Part shown: positions 6,869-15,228 of the stretch, in pieces
Layout of the letters: each line of letters begins with the position of its first letter
How positions within the stretch are numbered: position 1 is the first letter of the stretch
IMG/VR virus record: IMGVR_UViG_3300032132_000004
Coordinates: 1-64,000 of that record
Source of the DNA: a virus
Length of the DNA: 64,000 nucleotides
Strand: one strand, 5' to 3'
Program-made: the position numbers and the translations under genes
Notes under the pieces: model-generated
The model's input: the letters and a program-made list of their open reading frames with translations, nothing else
Told to the model about the DNA's origin: nothing
The model's database searches: none

Positions 6869-8755
6869 CTAACACTCACCTCCTGCAAGGGAACAAACAT
6901 CCCCTGCTTGTACTGCTGCCTCTACTGGTTGAACCATGTATTTATCAATGTTCTCTTGAGTTAACTCGATAGCTGCCAAGGGTTCCCCCTCCTTTGCTCC
7001 TGCTTTATACACTGTTAATCCTTTAAGATAAGGAGCATAGTCCAGAGCTTCTTTAGAAAACGATTCAGAGGTAGCGGTAGAGGGAAGATTAATTGTTTTT
7101 GAAATACAGGAGTCGATGAACTTCTGGATGGTTGCTTGTACCTTGATGTGGTCTTCTGGGGCAACGTCAAAAGCGCCGACGAATGGATCCAGCGGTTTCT
7201 TCTGATCATAATATTCTTGGAACAAAGGATCAACAACTAGGGTTTCTTTCCAAATATTGTTGCTCCTATAACGACGGGAATACATAGCAGAAAAGATAGG
7301 CTCAATACCTGAACTAACCCCGTGCAACATACTGATAGTGCCACAAGGAGGGATAGTAAGCATAACAGCGTTGCGAATGCCGTGTCGTTTGATAAGCATC
7401 CTAATACGAGCGGGGAGAGTTTTTGCAAAATCTTCATCTAGGTACTTCTTGTAATCAAACTCAGGGAAGGGCTTCTTATCCCGTGATAGGTATATAGACA
7501 TCTTATAAGACTCATCTCGAATAGTACTGAATAATCTTTCAAGAAACTCCAAGCAAGACTCACTTCCATACCGTAGGCCCAACTTGATGAGCATATAATG
7601 TAGCCCTGTGACCCCTAGACCTATGCGTCTTGATCTTTCCCCTACCTTTTTGCACTCTTCAGTTGGAAAAGTGTTAACTGTAAGAACATTGTCAAGAAAT
7701 CTTACACCCGTCCTAACAGTTCTAGCCAAGCGTTTCCAATCAAGGTCGCTACCGTCATCCAAAACCATATTACTGAGGTTAATATTGCCGAGACAACAAT
7801 TACCATAACTAGGTAATGAGATTTCTCCGCAAGGGTTCGTTGCATCCAGGCTTTCAAAGTATGAAACATTAGTATAACTATTCGCTAAATCAATGTTATA
7901 TATACCAGGATCGCCAGACTCAACGGAATTCTTCCAGATGATATCCCAAAGCTCATTTGCTTTGATATCATCTATCATTACCACTTCAAAAACATCGGTG
8001 CTTGCTAATTTGTTGAAGTTATTAGCTCTGTTGAGAGCATCCTCTTCACTCATACCAATCACCCAGATAAGATCTTCACCATTCCTGCAAAGCTGATACC
8101 TGTGGTACTCTTTGTTGTTAAACGTGAAGAACCAGTCCTCTCCCAACTCTACTGCCTCTAGGAATCTATTAGTGATAGCTACGGAGATGTTGAAGTTGTT
8201 TAGTTCTCCCTGGTCTAGCTTCACACTCAAGAACTCTAGGAGGTCTGGGTGAGTGATGTTGAGGATCCCTATGAGAGCCGTCCTGCGGTTCTTTCCTGCT
8301 CGGACATGCTCACCTACCTCATTGATCATTTTGAGCACAGAGACGCTCCCAGGGGCTGAGTTGGGGACGCTGCCGATATCATCCCCTTTAGGACGGAGCT
8401 TGGATACGTTGAAGCCTACTCCTCCTCCTGCACAGGAAATCCTGTACATATCCTTAATAGTTTTGCCAATTGAATCAACGTTATCATCAGGAATAATAAC
8501 ATAACAATTAAGCAGGTTATGATTCCCCCTGTTACGCCCAGCACCGTAAATGATACGACCCCCAGGAATGAAATCACCTGAGCCCACAGCATCATAAAAA
8601 GATTTCTCAATTTTCTCTTTCTGCTCATCCCTCTCAGCGGAAGCTACTACCTTAGCTATTACCTTCGCCCTGTCTGCCCACTTAGTCTCGCCTGGGTAAG
8701 CGTATCTTGCTTCGAAAATCTCTTGTCCTAGCTTACCTAAAGTTGCATTTGCCAT
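6869..8755 (-). CDS. nrdJ: Class II (adenosylcobalamin-dependent) ribonucleotide reductase
   Basis: A 628-residue enzyme reducing ribonucleotides to deoxyribonucleotides for phage DNA synthesis. Visible landmarks are IPGGRIIYGAG near residue 60, the first redox cysteine in LLNCYVI near 83, GGGVGFN near 110, NPCGEISLPSYGNCCLGNINLS near 305-325 with the radical cysteine, PPCGTISMLHG near 470, and a C-terminal CSLAGGEC pair that regenerates the active site. GGGVG and the PCGT loop fit the B12-dependent class rather than NrdA. No NrdB or activase gene is near, in agreement. At 628 residues it is shorter than many NrdJ. It depends on cobalamin from the host. Confidence 0.88.
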   Translation of the reverse strand: MANATLGKLGQEIFEARYAYPGETKWADRAKVIAKVVASAERDEQKEKIEKSFYDAVGSGDFIPGGRIIYGAGRNRGNHNLLNCYVIIPDDNVDSIGKTIKDMYRISCAGGGVGFNVSKLRPKGDDIGSVPNSAPGSVSVLKMINEVGEHVRAGKNRRTALIGILNITHPDLLEFLSVKLDQGELNNFNISVAITNRFLEAVELGEDWFFTFNNKEYHRYQLCRNGEDLIWVIGMSEEDALNRANNFNKLASTDVFEVVMIDDIKANELWDIIWKNSVESGDPGIYNIDLANSYTNVSYFESLDATNPCGEISLPSYGNCCLGNINLSNMVLDDGSDLDWKRLARTVRTGVRFLDNVLTVNTFPTEECKKVGERSRRIGLGVTGLHYMLIKLGLRYGSESCLEFLERLFSTIRDESYKMSIYLSRDKKPFPEFDYKKYLDEDFAKTLPARIRMLIKRHGIRNAVMLTIPPCGTISMLHGVSSGIEPIFSAMYSRRYRSNNIWKETLVVDPLFQEYYDQKKPLDPFVGAFDVAPEDHIKVQATIQKFIDSCISKTINLPSTATSESFSKEALDYAPYLKGLTVYKAGAKEGEPLAAIELTQENIDKYMVQPVEAAVQAGDVCSLAGGEC

Positions 8756-8757
8756 AG

Positions 8758-10311
8758 TTATTTACCCACTACCTTTGTAATTCCATTAGACTTTATCATA
8801 GTAATAGTCCTGCTGTTATCCATTAGAGATTTAAGATAATTATTGTGGGTAATTACGAACAAAGTCTTGTCTTTCTTTAGCTCAGACAGCAGAGTATATA
8901 GTCCGTCCAACCCTTCGTTGTCAAGAGATTCAGCAACTTCATCCAAAAACATCAGATTGTTTTTCTCTTTGTGGGAGATCTTCAAAAGCTCCTGCAACCC
9001 AAGCATCACAGCTAGGTTTACTTTCTTCTTCTCTCCTCCTGATAAGGACACGAAGGGAATAACATTCTTACGGTGAGTGACCGTCTCCTTAAGTTGTTCG
9101 TCAAACTCAATGATGAACTTGCCTTGAGAGAGGTGGGCTAGGTAGAAGTTCACCTTGGAGTTGAAATATGAGAGCACGTTCTTGATAATATACTTGACGA
9201 TACCCTGCTCAGAGAATGCCTTCTCCCAGAACCTCATGATCTCGTACTTACTGTTGAACTCTTGCTTGATGTCATGAGCTTCTTGGATCCTAACAAGAGT
9301 CTCCTCTTTAAGCTCAAGAAAGGTTGCCTCTTGGGACTTGAGAGTTTTGTACTCCTGTAGTTTAGAGAACTCAAGGGAGGATATAGGAACCTCAGGAGTA
9401 TAGGCCTCTAGTAACCTATGCTGTTCTCCTAGTTCTTGAAGCGTAGCTTCGCTTTCCTGCTTCTTACGAGCGTAGTCTTCCTTAGATAATCCCTTTACCT
9501 TTGAACCGCATTTACTACACTTGTGAGAATTCATAGTTAGCTCTCGTAGTATAGAATCCTCCTGCCTAATAAGAGTATTAGACATTGCGATTCGGGAAAT
9601 ATGTAGCTCTACTTCTTTTTCCTGCACTAGGATATCACCCAAGGATAGGTCGAGAGTTCCTTCGAACGATGTATCCTCTGCCTTGTCCATCTTGCTCAGC
9701 TTGTTATCAAACTCTTTTATACTCTTCTCATGCTCTGCAATGATAGCATCCTGGCTCCTGATCTTTTGTGAGTACTCAGACTTCAGACGCTTAACGGATT
9801 CTCTGAGGGAGAATAACTCCTCCAAGTTCAGGAAATTCTTAATGATGGTGCGTTTATCATCAGGAGTAGCAGTGATGAACTCCATGTTGTTTTGCTGTCC
9901 GAACACAGAAGAGGCTAGGAACACCTTATAGTTAGTGTGTAGTGTCTCCTCGATGAATGCTTGGGTGTTCCTTACGGAGTCTCTTGTTATCTCCTTGTCT
10001 CCCTTGAAGAACTTAAGGAACCCAGGCTTCTTACTCCTATGGATGACATACTCGTCGTTAACCGTGAGCTTTACACTACAGTCCTTTCCTGCAAGGTTGT
10101 TGATGATATCATCGTTGGAAGACTTACGAATAGTACTACCGAATAGGCACCATGTTACTGCTTCAATGAGGGCACTTTTGCCTGACCCATTGGACCCCTT
10201 GGTATCTTTATTCTTCCCCTCTAGTAGGACTAAACCAGAGTACGAATCAAAGTCTACCTTAACGTCCTTAAGGGAATAGAAGTTAGTTATTTCTGTCTTG
10301 TTGATGTTCAT
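8758..10311 (-). CDS. gp46: Recombination endonuclease subunit, gp46/SbcC/Rad50 family
   Basis: A 517-residue SMC-like ATPase that with gp47 processes DNA ends for recombination-dependent replication. Residues 39-46 are the Walker A loop GSNGSGKS. A coiled coil follows, with a CSKCGSKV zinc-hook near 265-275 that joins two molecules, then a returning coil. The ABC signature LSGGEKKK is near 422, Walker B LMFLDE near 455, and a C-terminal THNNYL switch histidine follows. Its start lies 29 bases inside the end of the gp47 gene, so the two subunits are translationally coupled. The length is close to T4 gp46 (560). Confidence 0.95.
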   Translation of the reverse strand: MNINKTEITNFYSLKDVKVDFDSYSGLVLLEGKNKDTKGSNGSGKSALIEAVTWCLFGSTIRKSSNDDIINNLAGKDCSVKLTVNDEYVIHRSKKPGFLKFFKGDKEITRDSVRNTQAFIEETLHTNYKVFLASSVFGQQNNMEFITATPDDKRTIIKNFLNLEELFSLRESVKRLKSEYSQKIRSQDAIIAEHEKSIKEFDNKLSKMDKAEDTSFEGTLDLSLGDILVQEKEVELHISRIAMSNTLIRQEDSILRELTMNSHKCSKCGSKVKGLSKEDYARKKQESEATLQELGEQHRLLEAYTPEVPISSLEFSKLQEYKTLKSQEATFLELKEETLVRIQEAHDIKQEFNSKYEIMRFWEKAFSEQGIVKYIIKNVLSYFNSKVNFYLAHLSQGKFIIEFDEQLKETVTHRKNVIPFVSLSGGEKKKVNLAVMLGLQELLKISHKEKNNLMFLDEVAESLDNEGLDGLYTLLSELKKDKTLFVITHNNYLKSLMDNSRTITMIKSNGITKVVGK

Positions 10312-11329
10312 GAATTAGTTTCAATCCGCCAAGAAGTTCGTCCTTATTTATCTTTGCGTTGCTCTGGTTGATGTAGTGATCAAACAACTCGTCGTTAATA
10401 GCGGTAGTAAATACCCTATCGTCCGTCTCAAACTCATCCCTCTCGTCTAGTAGGGGTTTGTATCTAACCTGTACGAAGGGAGCAGTAATCTTATCACACA
10501 AAGCAGCAATGTCCTCTTGGTCCTCACTAACAGTATTGATATTGATTCTCAGTAGAGTGTAGCCATACTCTCCATCATCATTGATGAAGTCTAGGTTATC
10601 CTCTACATCCTCATAATCCATTACGATATGTCTTGGTCCCCACGTTGACGGGATTTTTTTAAGGTTGAAAGAGCCTGTGCTGCTGCTGGTAGATCTGGGA
10701 TATTCATCATCAAGGATACCATAGTAGCAGTCTTTGCTTCGGTCCCCGAAGTTGATAGTGTAGGGCGTTCCGAGGACGGAGACGTTTCCGTTAGTGCCTT
10801 CTTTATGAATGTGTCCCAGGATAGTAGGGTTTTTAAAATCAGATAAGGCAAGACCAAAATCAGCGTCCCCGGCAGAATTAAGAACACCGTGATAACCAAA
10901 GTGACCGAAAACAGTATACCCCTCAGGGACATTAGCAAGAGCTTCTTTAATGATTTGTTCATCTTCATAGTGTGGAATGAATACCATTCTCCTTTTGTGA
11001 TCTGTGTATGTGTGAGTAATTATGTTTGTACTCCACCGCTCATTCTCAAACAAACTTAAGGCAGTAACACCATCATCTGCCTTGCTAACGCTATCATGGT
11101 TGCCTCTAAGCACAAACACATGCTTGTGTTGTATAGTATCAAACACTTCTTTCAAAGCTAAGAGTACTGCTGGGCGAGGATGTCTGTGCATCATTAGGTC
11201 GCCAAGGAATACAATAGTATCACAATGATCAGCTTCTTCGCAAATCTTTAGGACAGCATTCTTCTGAGCTTCTAGAAGACCAGGGGGCTTATCGACAAAA
11301 TGCAAATCGCCTATTATGAGTGTTGACAT
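10283..11329 (-). CDS. gp47: Recombination endonuclease subunit, gp47/SbcD/Mre11 family
   Basis: A 348-residue calcineurin-type metallophosphoesterase, the nuclease half of the gp46/gp47 complex. Metal-binding motifs are GDLH at 7-10, GDLMMHR at 43-49, GNHD at 76-79, then FGHFGYHG and GHIHK further on, in the right order and spacing. It ends inside gp46 (29-base overlap) and begins 16 bases before the end of thyX, with a GGAAAG ribosome site. The length matches T4 gp47 (339). Confidence 0.95.
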   Translation of the reverse strand: MSTLIIGDLHFVDKPPGLLEAQKNAVLKICEEADHCDTIVFLGDLMMHRHPRPAVLLALKEVFDTIQHKHVFVLRGNHDSVSKADDGVTALSLFENERWSTNIITHTYTDHKRRMVFIPHYEDEQIIKEALANVPEGYTVFGHFGYHGVLNSAGDADFGLALSDFKNPTILGHIHKEGTNGNVSVLGTPYTINFGDRSKDCYYGILDDEYPRSTSSSTGSFNLKKIPSTWGPRHIVMDYEDVEDNLDFINDDGEYGYTLLRININTVSEDQEDIAALCDKITAPFVQVRYKPLLDERDEFETDDRVFTTAINDELFDHYINQSNAKINKDELLGGLKLIHEHQQDRNN

Positions 11330-11985
11330 AAAGCTTTCCAGCTAACAGGGAATAGTTCTTCCATAATCTTACCTATAGCTTTAGCATACTCCTGGGTTTC
11401 AAGCTGAGTGTGAGGGTCTGTTCTTTGTGTGAACATATGGTGCCAACCTAGTAGTGTTCCCGTTGTAACTGTTGTGGTGTACATAGATTGGGGCAGGACC
11501 ATACGAGCTTGCTCTGGGCAAACCCCCATCTCTAATAAATTTGAATACTCTTGCAAAGCATATTTGTTTGCTATACCAACGCGAACTCTAGCATTGGTAT
11601 TCCCTCCCTTTGGTTCTTCATTAATAGATCCCTGTTTCACATTATTTGGTCTAGCTCTAAACTTCCAAGGAATATAAAACTCAGGCTCTGATTTAATGTA
11701 CCTACGAGATACCTCACTCCAACTGAACCCCACTTGATGCTTGCCTATCTGTCTTAGTACGAACAGAGGAGCGACGATTCTAATAGTAGCACTAGGATGA
11801 CGGAAGGGAAGTAAATGCTTATGCTTTGCCAAGTAATTAATAAGCTTTGCATCTTTGTCATTCTCAAATATCTCATGTGCTTTATCAAAGGAACACCTAG
11901 CAGCATTTACTACAAGTAGATCACCTTTACAGGTGCTACTTATTAACTCCACTGATCCCCTGTCTAGTACTTTAATATTTACCAA
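11314..11985 (-). CDS. thyX: Flavin-dependent thymidylate synthase
   Basis: A 223-residue enzyme making dTMP from dUMP with FAD, NADPH and methylene-tetrahydrofolate. The signature region at 79-96 reads RQIGKHQVGFSWSEVSRRY. The classical R-H-R triad of the ThyX motif is here K-H-Q, a variant I recall from other phage ThyX proteins. The downstream ARMVLPQSMYTTT segment (usually LP ... T) and the flanking helices also fit. The start codon appears to be TTG at 11985 inside the end of the polymerase gene (7-base overlap), with AAGGAAG upstream. The neighbouring NrdJ and ThyX point to phage control of deoxynucleotide supply. Confidence 0.9.
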   Translation of the reverse strand: MVNIKVLDRGSVELISSTCKGDLLVVNAARCSFDKAHEIFENDKDAKLINYLAKHKHLLPFRHPSATIRIVAPLFVLRQIGKHQVGFSWSEVSRRYIKSEPEFYIPWKFRARPNNVKQGSINEEPKGGNTNARVRVGIANKYALQEYSNLLEMGVCPEQARMVLPQSMYTTTVTTGTLLGWHHMFTQRTDPHTQLETQEYAKAIGKIMEELFPVSWKALCQHS

Positions 11986-13046
11986 GCTGTCACTTCCTTA
12001 CAGTTACCAAAATTGGTACCTACTTCGATGTCGATGTCCAAGGGAATGTCGAAGTGGATGTTGAAGATCTCTTTCACAAGAGGGTAGTGTACCATTTCAT
12101 GATAGATGATGTCGAGCATTTGTTTCTCCTCTTCTTTGGGACAAACTGCTTCGATGCTGTCATGCACCGTAGCGACTGCGTATCCTTGCAGCCCTTCCTC
12201 CTCGATTCGTCTATCAATACCAAGTAGAACGGTCATTAGGATATCAGACGCAGGACTTTGGATGGTGAAGTTCAACCCTTGTCTCAGGGATCTGTTAACT
12301 ACCTTGAAGTCTCTACTGCATACGTTGGGAAGGTTCCTTGTGCGACCGAAAATAGAGTAGGCGTATCCGTTCTCTTTGATATAATTATTTACGAACTCCA
12401 TGTAAGAGAAGATGCCTGGGTAGACGTTCTCGTAATCCGCGATAATCTTTTTAGCTCTGGGTAGAGAGATCCCCATAGTCTCACTAAGGTTGAACGCTCC
12501 TCCTCCGTACACGATCAAGAAGGATACTGTCTTGGCGATCTGTCTCTCTGTCTTTGTGATCTCCTTCTTGTTGAACAGGAGCTTACCAGTATATGTGTGG
12601 AGGTCAGCACCTTGGTTGAAGGCAAGCTGCATGTTACCCTCCTTCGCAATGTGTGCTAGGATTCTAAGCTCCATAGCCTTGTAGTCGGCAGCAATAAAAG
12701 ACCAATTTCCAGGGGCTTTATACAGGCTACGAATGTTATTCTCTTTCTCCCTGGGTAGAGTGTGAAAAGAAACACCCATAGCTTCCTTAGCTTTGTAAGA
12801 AGCACAGGACAGTCGCCCAGTAGCAGTACCGTCGAAGTTATATACCATGTACACCTTATTGTGTCCGTTGTATGCAATAGCCTTCTTTGTACCAGTGATA
12901 TAAGTTTTGGTTAGCTTCTCAGACTTACGAAGATCCAACAAGCCTTGCAGGAACTTCTTTGTGTTGCGTAGATCATCCGTACTCTTACCAGCTAGGACTT
13001 CCTTACTGATTCTCTTTCCTTCGTCTCTGTATTTCCAGTTAACCAC
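11979..13046 (-). CDS. DNA polymerase family A, polymerase domain (third piece of a split enzyme)
   Basis: A 355-residue protein carrying the palm and fingers of a Pol I-type polymerase. TGRLS is at 76-80. Motif A has Asp121 (AADYKAMELR). The fingers O-helix RQIAKTVSFLIVYGG lies at 168-182, with Phe at the position of E. coli F762. Motif C is VHDS at 294-297, where the usual second acidic residue (Glu883 in E. coli) is replaced by Ser. The exonuclease and UDG-like parts are encoded by two separate genes upstream. It starts at GTG 13046, overlapping the previous stop by 8 bases, and a GAGGAG site lies upstream. The +1 offset relative to the middle piece is described in the findings. Confidence 0.88.
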   Translation of the reverse strand: MVNWKYRDEGKRISKEVLAGKSTDDLRNTKKFLQGLLDLRKSEKLTKTYITGTKKAIAYNGHNKVYMVYNFDGTATGRLSCASYKAKEAMGVSFHTLPREKENNIRSLYKAPGNWSFIAADYKAMELRILAHIAKEGNMQLAFNQGADLHTYTGKLLFNKKEITKTERQIAKTVSFLIVYGGGAFNLSETMGISLPRAKKIIADYENVYPGIFSYMEFVNNYIKENGYAYSIFGRTRNLPNVCSRDFKVVNRSLRQGLNFTIQSPASDILMTVLLGIDRRIEEEGLQGYAVATVHDSIEAVCPKEEEKQMLDIIYHEMVHYPLVKEIFNIHFDIPLDIDIEVGTNFGNCKEVTAW

Positions 13047-13515
13047 GTTTCTCTAGCTCCTCATTAGTTTGTTCCAGAAGGATCTTCAAAGTGGGGGCAG
13101 ACACTGAGGGCTTTCCTTTAGTTGTCCTGTCGGGAGGATACAACTCCAAACCTCCTTCTCTGGTGTACAGGATATCCATAAGGTCACCACCTGAAAGGTT
13201 ATCTGTTTTTAACACACCATCGCACTCATAAAGAAGGTCTTCATCTTCAATATTCTTAGTCTTCAAATGCCTACCCACAGAGTCTAGGTTCTCCGTAGCA
13301 ACATCCAAGCCTACGAACTCCTTCTGTGCGAAGGTATTAAGGGAAGGCATAAGGACATGCTCAATGAGCTTCATAACAGGTTTGCCCTCAAGCTTCTCCA
13401 TTACCAGATCAAACAGCTTGAGTGTGAAGTATGTGTCGAAGGCATTTCCTTCTGCACAATCAGACAGGGACATCTCATCCCATTTGAAAGTTTTAGGATT
13501 AGAAATCGTAAGCAT
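13039..13515 (-). CDS. DNA polymerase family A, middle piece (exo III and thumb region)
   Basis: A 158-residue protein that looks like the link between exonuclease and polymerase domains of Pol I. It begins MLTISNPKTFKWDEM. Asp27 in EGNAFDTYFTLKLF matches the third exonuclease metal ligand. The tyrosine normally 4 residues before it is Gly here. Then come helices of the polymerase thumb (LIEHVLMPSLNTFAQKEFVGLDV). It ends GVLKTDNLSGG ... SVSAPTLKILLEQ, typical of the thumb tip before the palm. On its own it would lack catalytic residues, so it must assemble with its neighbours or be joined to them by frameshifting. Its ATG overlaps the preceding stop as TAATG, with GGAG 8 bases upstream. Confidence 0.8.
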   Translation of the reverse strand: MLTISNPKTFKWDEMSLSDCAEGNAFDTYFTLKLFDLVMEKLEGKPVMKLIEHVLMPSLNTFAQKEFVGLDVATENLDSVGRHLKTKNIEDEDLLYECDGVLKTDNLSGGDLMDILYTREGGLELYPPDRTTKGKPSVSAPTLKILLEQTNEELEKRG

Positions 13516-14543
13516 TAAAGACTCTCCAACTCTCCAGCAAAGTATAGTTTAACAAGATCCATCAGGCTTCCAGGCATGTTCTCATCTAATTGATGGTGCA
13601 TAACCTTAGTGTCCCAAGGGTTGGTTACTTTGATTCCGTAGTTCAGAAGGAACTTCAGGTCAAACTTAGCGTTGTGAAATACTTTCCTTGCAGGACTCCT
13701 CATAATAATCCTAAGGAAATCTCTTAGACTAAGCCACTTAGAATTTAATACCTCCCCCTTTTTAAAAGGACTATCTTTGTGGTCAACAGGAATAACCCAT
13801 GTCTCTTCTCTGCATGAGATAGAGATGGTCATGATCTTATCCGTAAGGAAGTTCAGTCCTGTAGTCTCAAGGTCTACAGCGAGGTCATCAGTGTAGTTTT
13901 GAAGCTTCTCAGCAAGAGCAGAAACCTCCTCCAAATTCATCAACACAGAGTAGTTAAAGTTACCCTCGGTCTTCTTGCCTAGGATATACTTCTCGTAGGC
14001 ATTCTGAATGTCTCTCTGGAAGAGAGGAAGGTGAGCAGGCTCTTTGATACAAGCATAAGGATGGAAGAGCGGAACTACAGTGCAGGTATTCCCATTTTCA
14101 GTTGTGTATTGGTAGGCCTTACCTCGCTTACTTGTAATTCCACTCTTTTTGATCAACATTTTCATAGCCATGTTACCACAGGGGAACACTAGCTTAGGCT
14201 TCACCTTATCTATAGTAGCCTCTAGGTGTACCCGACAGATCTTCATATCGTTAGAGGTCATGTCTGCCTCTCTAACGTCAGGGCACTTGACAGAGGCTGC
14301 TGTTACGAAGTCCTCTGAATAACTCTCCTTGATGAGCTTGAGGGACTGGGGCATAAAAGCTACGGTCGAACCATGCTTGTAACTTAGAGAATCAGATAGG
14401 AATAGGACAGGAGACTCCCTAAGTTCTTCGTAATCCATGTGAGAATGGCACGGTTTGTTTTTACTTAGGATGGTACAGCCTTCGCAGAGAGGGTTATCCC
14501 CCTGCATCTTACTGTCACTATATAAATTGTTAAGATCAAACAT
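13515..14543 (-). CDS. UDG-like Fe-S domain fused to 3'-5' exonuclease (first polymerase piece)
   Basis: A 342-residue protein with two domains. Residues 1-190 resemble family 4/5 uracil-DNA glycosylases: Cys20, Cys23, Cys87 and Cys103 have the spacing of their 4Fe-4S ligands, VFPCGNMAMKML follows, and a late HP motif is at 161-162. The family's catalytic G-E-A-P-G loop is replaced by FLSDSLSYKHGS, so glycosylase activity is doubtful. Residues 220-342 are the DnaQ-type proofreading domain of Pol I, with exo I Asp224 and Glu226 (AVDLETTGL) and exo II near Asp295 (FHNAKFDLKFL). Exo III is in the next gene. Such UDG-polymerase fusions occur in other phages. The start has no Shine-Dalgarno but a TATTAT box 4 bases upstream. 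Confidence 0.85.
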   Translation of the reverse strand: MFDLNNLYSDSKMQGDNPLCEGCTILSKNKPCHSHMDYEELRESPVLFLSDSLSYKHGSTVAFMPQSLKLIKESYSEDFVTAASVKCPDVREADMTSNDMKICRVHLEATIDKVKPKLVFPCGNMAMKMLIKKSGITSKRGKAYQYTTENGNTCTVVPLFHPYACIKEPAHLPLFQRDIQNAYEKYILGKKTEGNFNYSVLMNLEEVSALAEKLQNYTDDLAVDLETTGLNFLTDKIMTISISCREETWVIPVDHKDSPFKKGEVLNSKWLSLRDFLRIIMRSPARKVFHNAKFDLKFLLNYGIKVTNPWDTKVMHHQLDENMPGSLMDLVKLYFAGELESL

Positions 14544-14546
14544 GGC

Positions 14547-14552
14547 TATAAT
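14547..14552 (+). promoter_or_regulatory. TATAAT box 5 nt before the ATG at 14558
   Basis: The plus strand reads CTATAATATGGT and then ATG of the sigma-like gene; no Shine-Dalgarno is present. It shares its core with the divergent box at 14548-14553. Confidence 0.5.
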
Positions 14553-14553
14553 A
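14548..14553 (-). promoter_or_regulatory. TATTAT box 4 nt before the ATG at 14543
   Basis: The minus strand reads TATTATAGCC and then ATG; no Shine-Dalgarno is present. The box overlaps the oppositely directed TATAAT of the sigma-like gene (14547-14552), so one AT core would serve both divergent starts. Confidence 0.45.
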
Positions 14554-14557
14554 TGGT

Positions 14558-14899
14558 ATGAAGAACCACTACATCGACAACGATAGGTTTGAGGAGATCA
14601 TCCTATCATACCAACGGGACCCAGAAACTTACGAGGAAGATCTAGTATCTTTATTCGATGTGCTTATTACCAACATCATAGAATCTTTTAAGTTCAAGGT
14701 AGACTCGGGAGACGCCAAGCAGGAATGCTTCATTCTGGTTCTTAAGACAGTTAAGAATTTCAAACCTAGAAAGGGCACAGCCTTCAACTACTTCACCACT
14801 ATCATTATTAATAACTTGAAGCTTCTCTACACTAGAGAGAAGAAGTACAACAAGAAGATAGAGAACTACATTGAAAGAAAGAAGGATGATTTTATTTAA
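14558..14899 (+). CDS. gp55: Late-transcription sigma factor, gp55-like
   Basis: A 113-residue protein, the only small regulator type I recognise here. Its C-terminal half has the sigma region 2 pattern: KQECFILVLKTVKNFKPRKG, then FNYFTTIIINNLKLLYTREKK, corresponding to the F-N-P-x(n)-F-F-T-x-I stretch of T4 gp55, which binds RNA polymerase core and reads the AT-rich late promoter TATAAATA. It lacks region 4, as gp55 does; T4 gp55 is about 185 residues, so this one is smaller. It is on the plus strand, divergent from the polymerase genes, and its end overlaps the convergent thioredoxin-like gene by 8 bases. It may be what reads the TATAAT-like boxes in this window. Confidence 0.75.
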   Translation: MKNHYIDNDRFEEIILSYQRDPETYEEDLVSLFDVLITNIIESFKFKVDSGDAKQECFILVLKTVKNFKPRKGTAFNYFTTIIINNLKLLYTREKKYNKKIENYIERKKDDFI

Positions 14900-15227
14900 G
14901 GCCCAGCTTATCTATCACTAAGGATAGGTAATCAAGAGACTGTACTTTATTGTTGGTTACTCGTACCAAGTGGGGAAGCTTTGTGGTATTGTAAATAACA
15001 AAGCTGTGAGGCATGTGGTAACTATCCACAATGTAAAGAGGTTGCAGCATATCAGACTCAGAACAAAGCGCACCCTCGTACTGCTCCTTAAGCTGGTCGA
15101 TCAGCTTATTACAGTACTCATCCCACAAGGATACAAAGAGTACTGTAAAAGGCTTCCTATTAGCCTTGTTAGATTTTATGATCTTGTTCAGATCATTTTC
15201 CTTCTTAAGGAAGTGTAATTTGTACAT
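14892..15227 (-). CDS. Thioredoxin-fold protein without the CxxC motif (tentative)
   Basis: A 111-residue protein whose order of elements looks like thioredoxin. A beta strand FTVLFVSLW is followed by DEYCNKLIDQLKEQY (the helix that normally carries W-C-x-x-C, here with one Cys), then a LYIVDSY strand and a cis-proline-like MPHSFVIY, then LPHLVRV. With a single cysteine at the active site it would not be a dithiol reductase. It could be a structural or binding version, like the processivity partner in T7, but nothing here shows that. It is adjacent to the sigma-like gene (8-base convergent overlap) and follows the next small gene by 1 base. Confidence 0.4.
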   Translation of the reverse strand: MYKLHFLKKENDLNKIIKSNKANRKPFTVLFVSLWDEYCNKLIDQLKEQYEGALCSESDMLQPLYIVDSYHMPHSFVIYNTTKLPHLVRVTNNKVQSLDYLSLVIDKLGLK

Positions 15228-15228
15228 T

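Noticed and set aside
4837-6900. Longer start for the HEAT protein at 6900
   Set aside because: It would overlap the reductase gene and bury the signal peptide; the ATG at 6867 has AGGAGGTGAG at the right distance.
11979-14543. Intein or intron as the reason for the polymerase split
   Set aside because: Pieces are contiguous, no inserted sequence, no intein motifs or homing nuclease between them.
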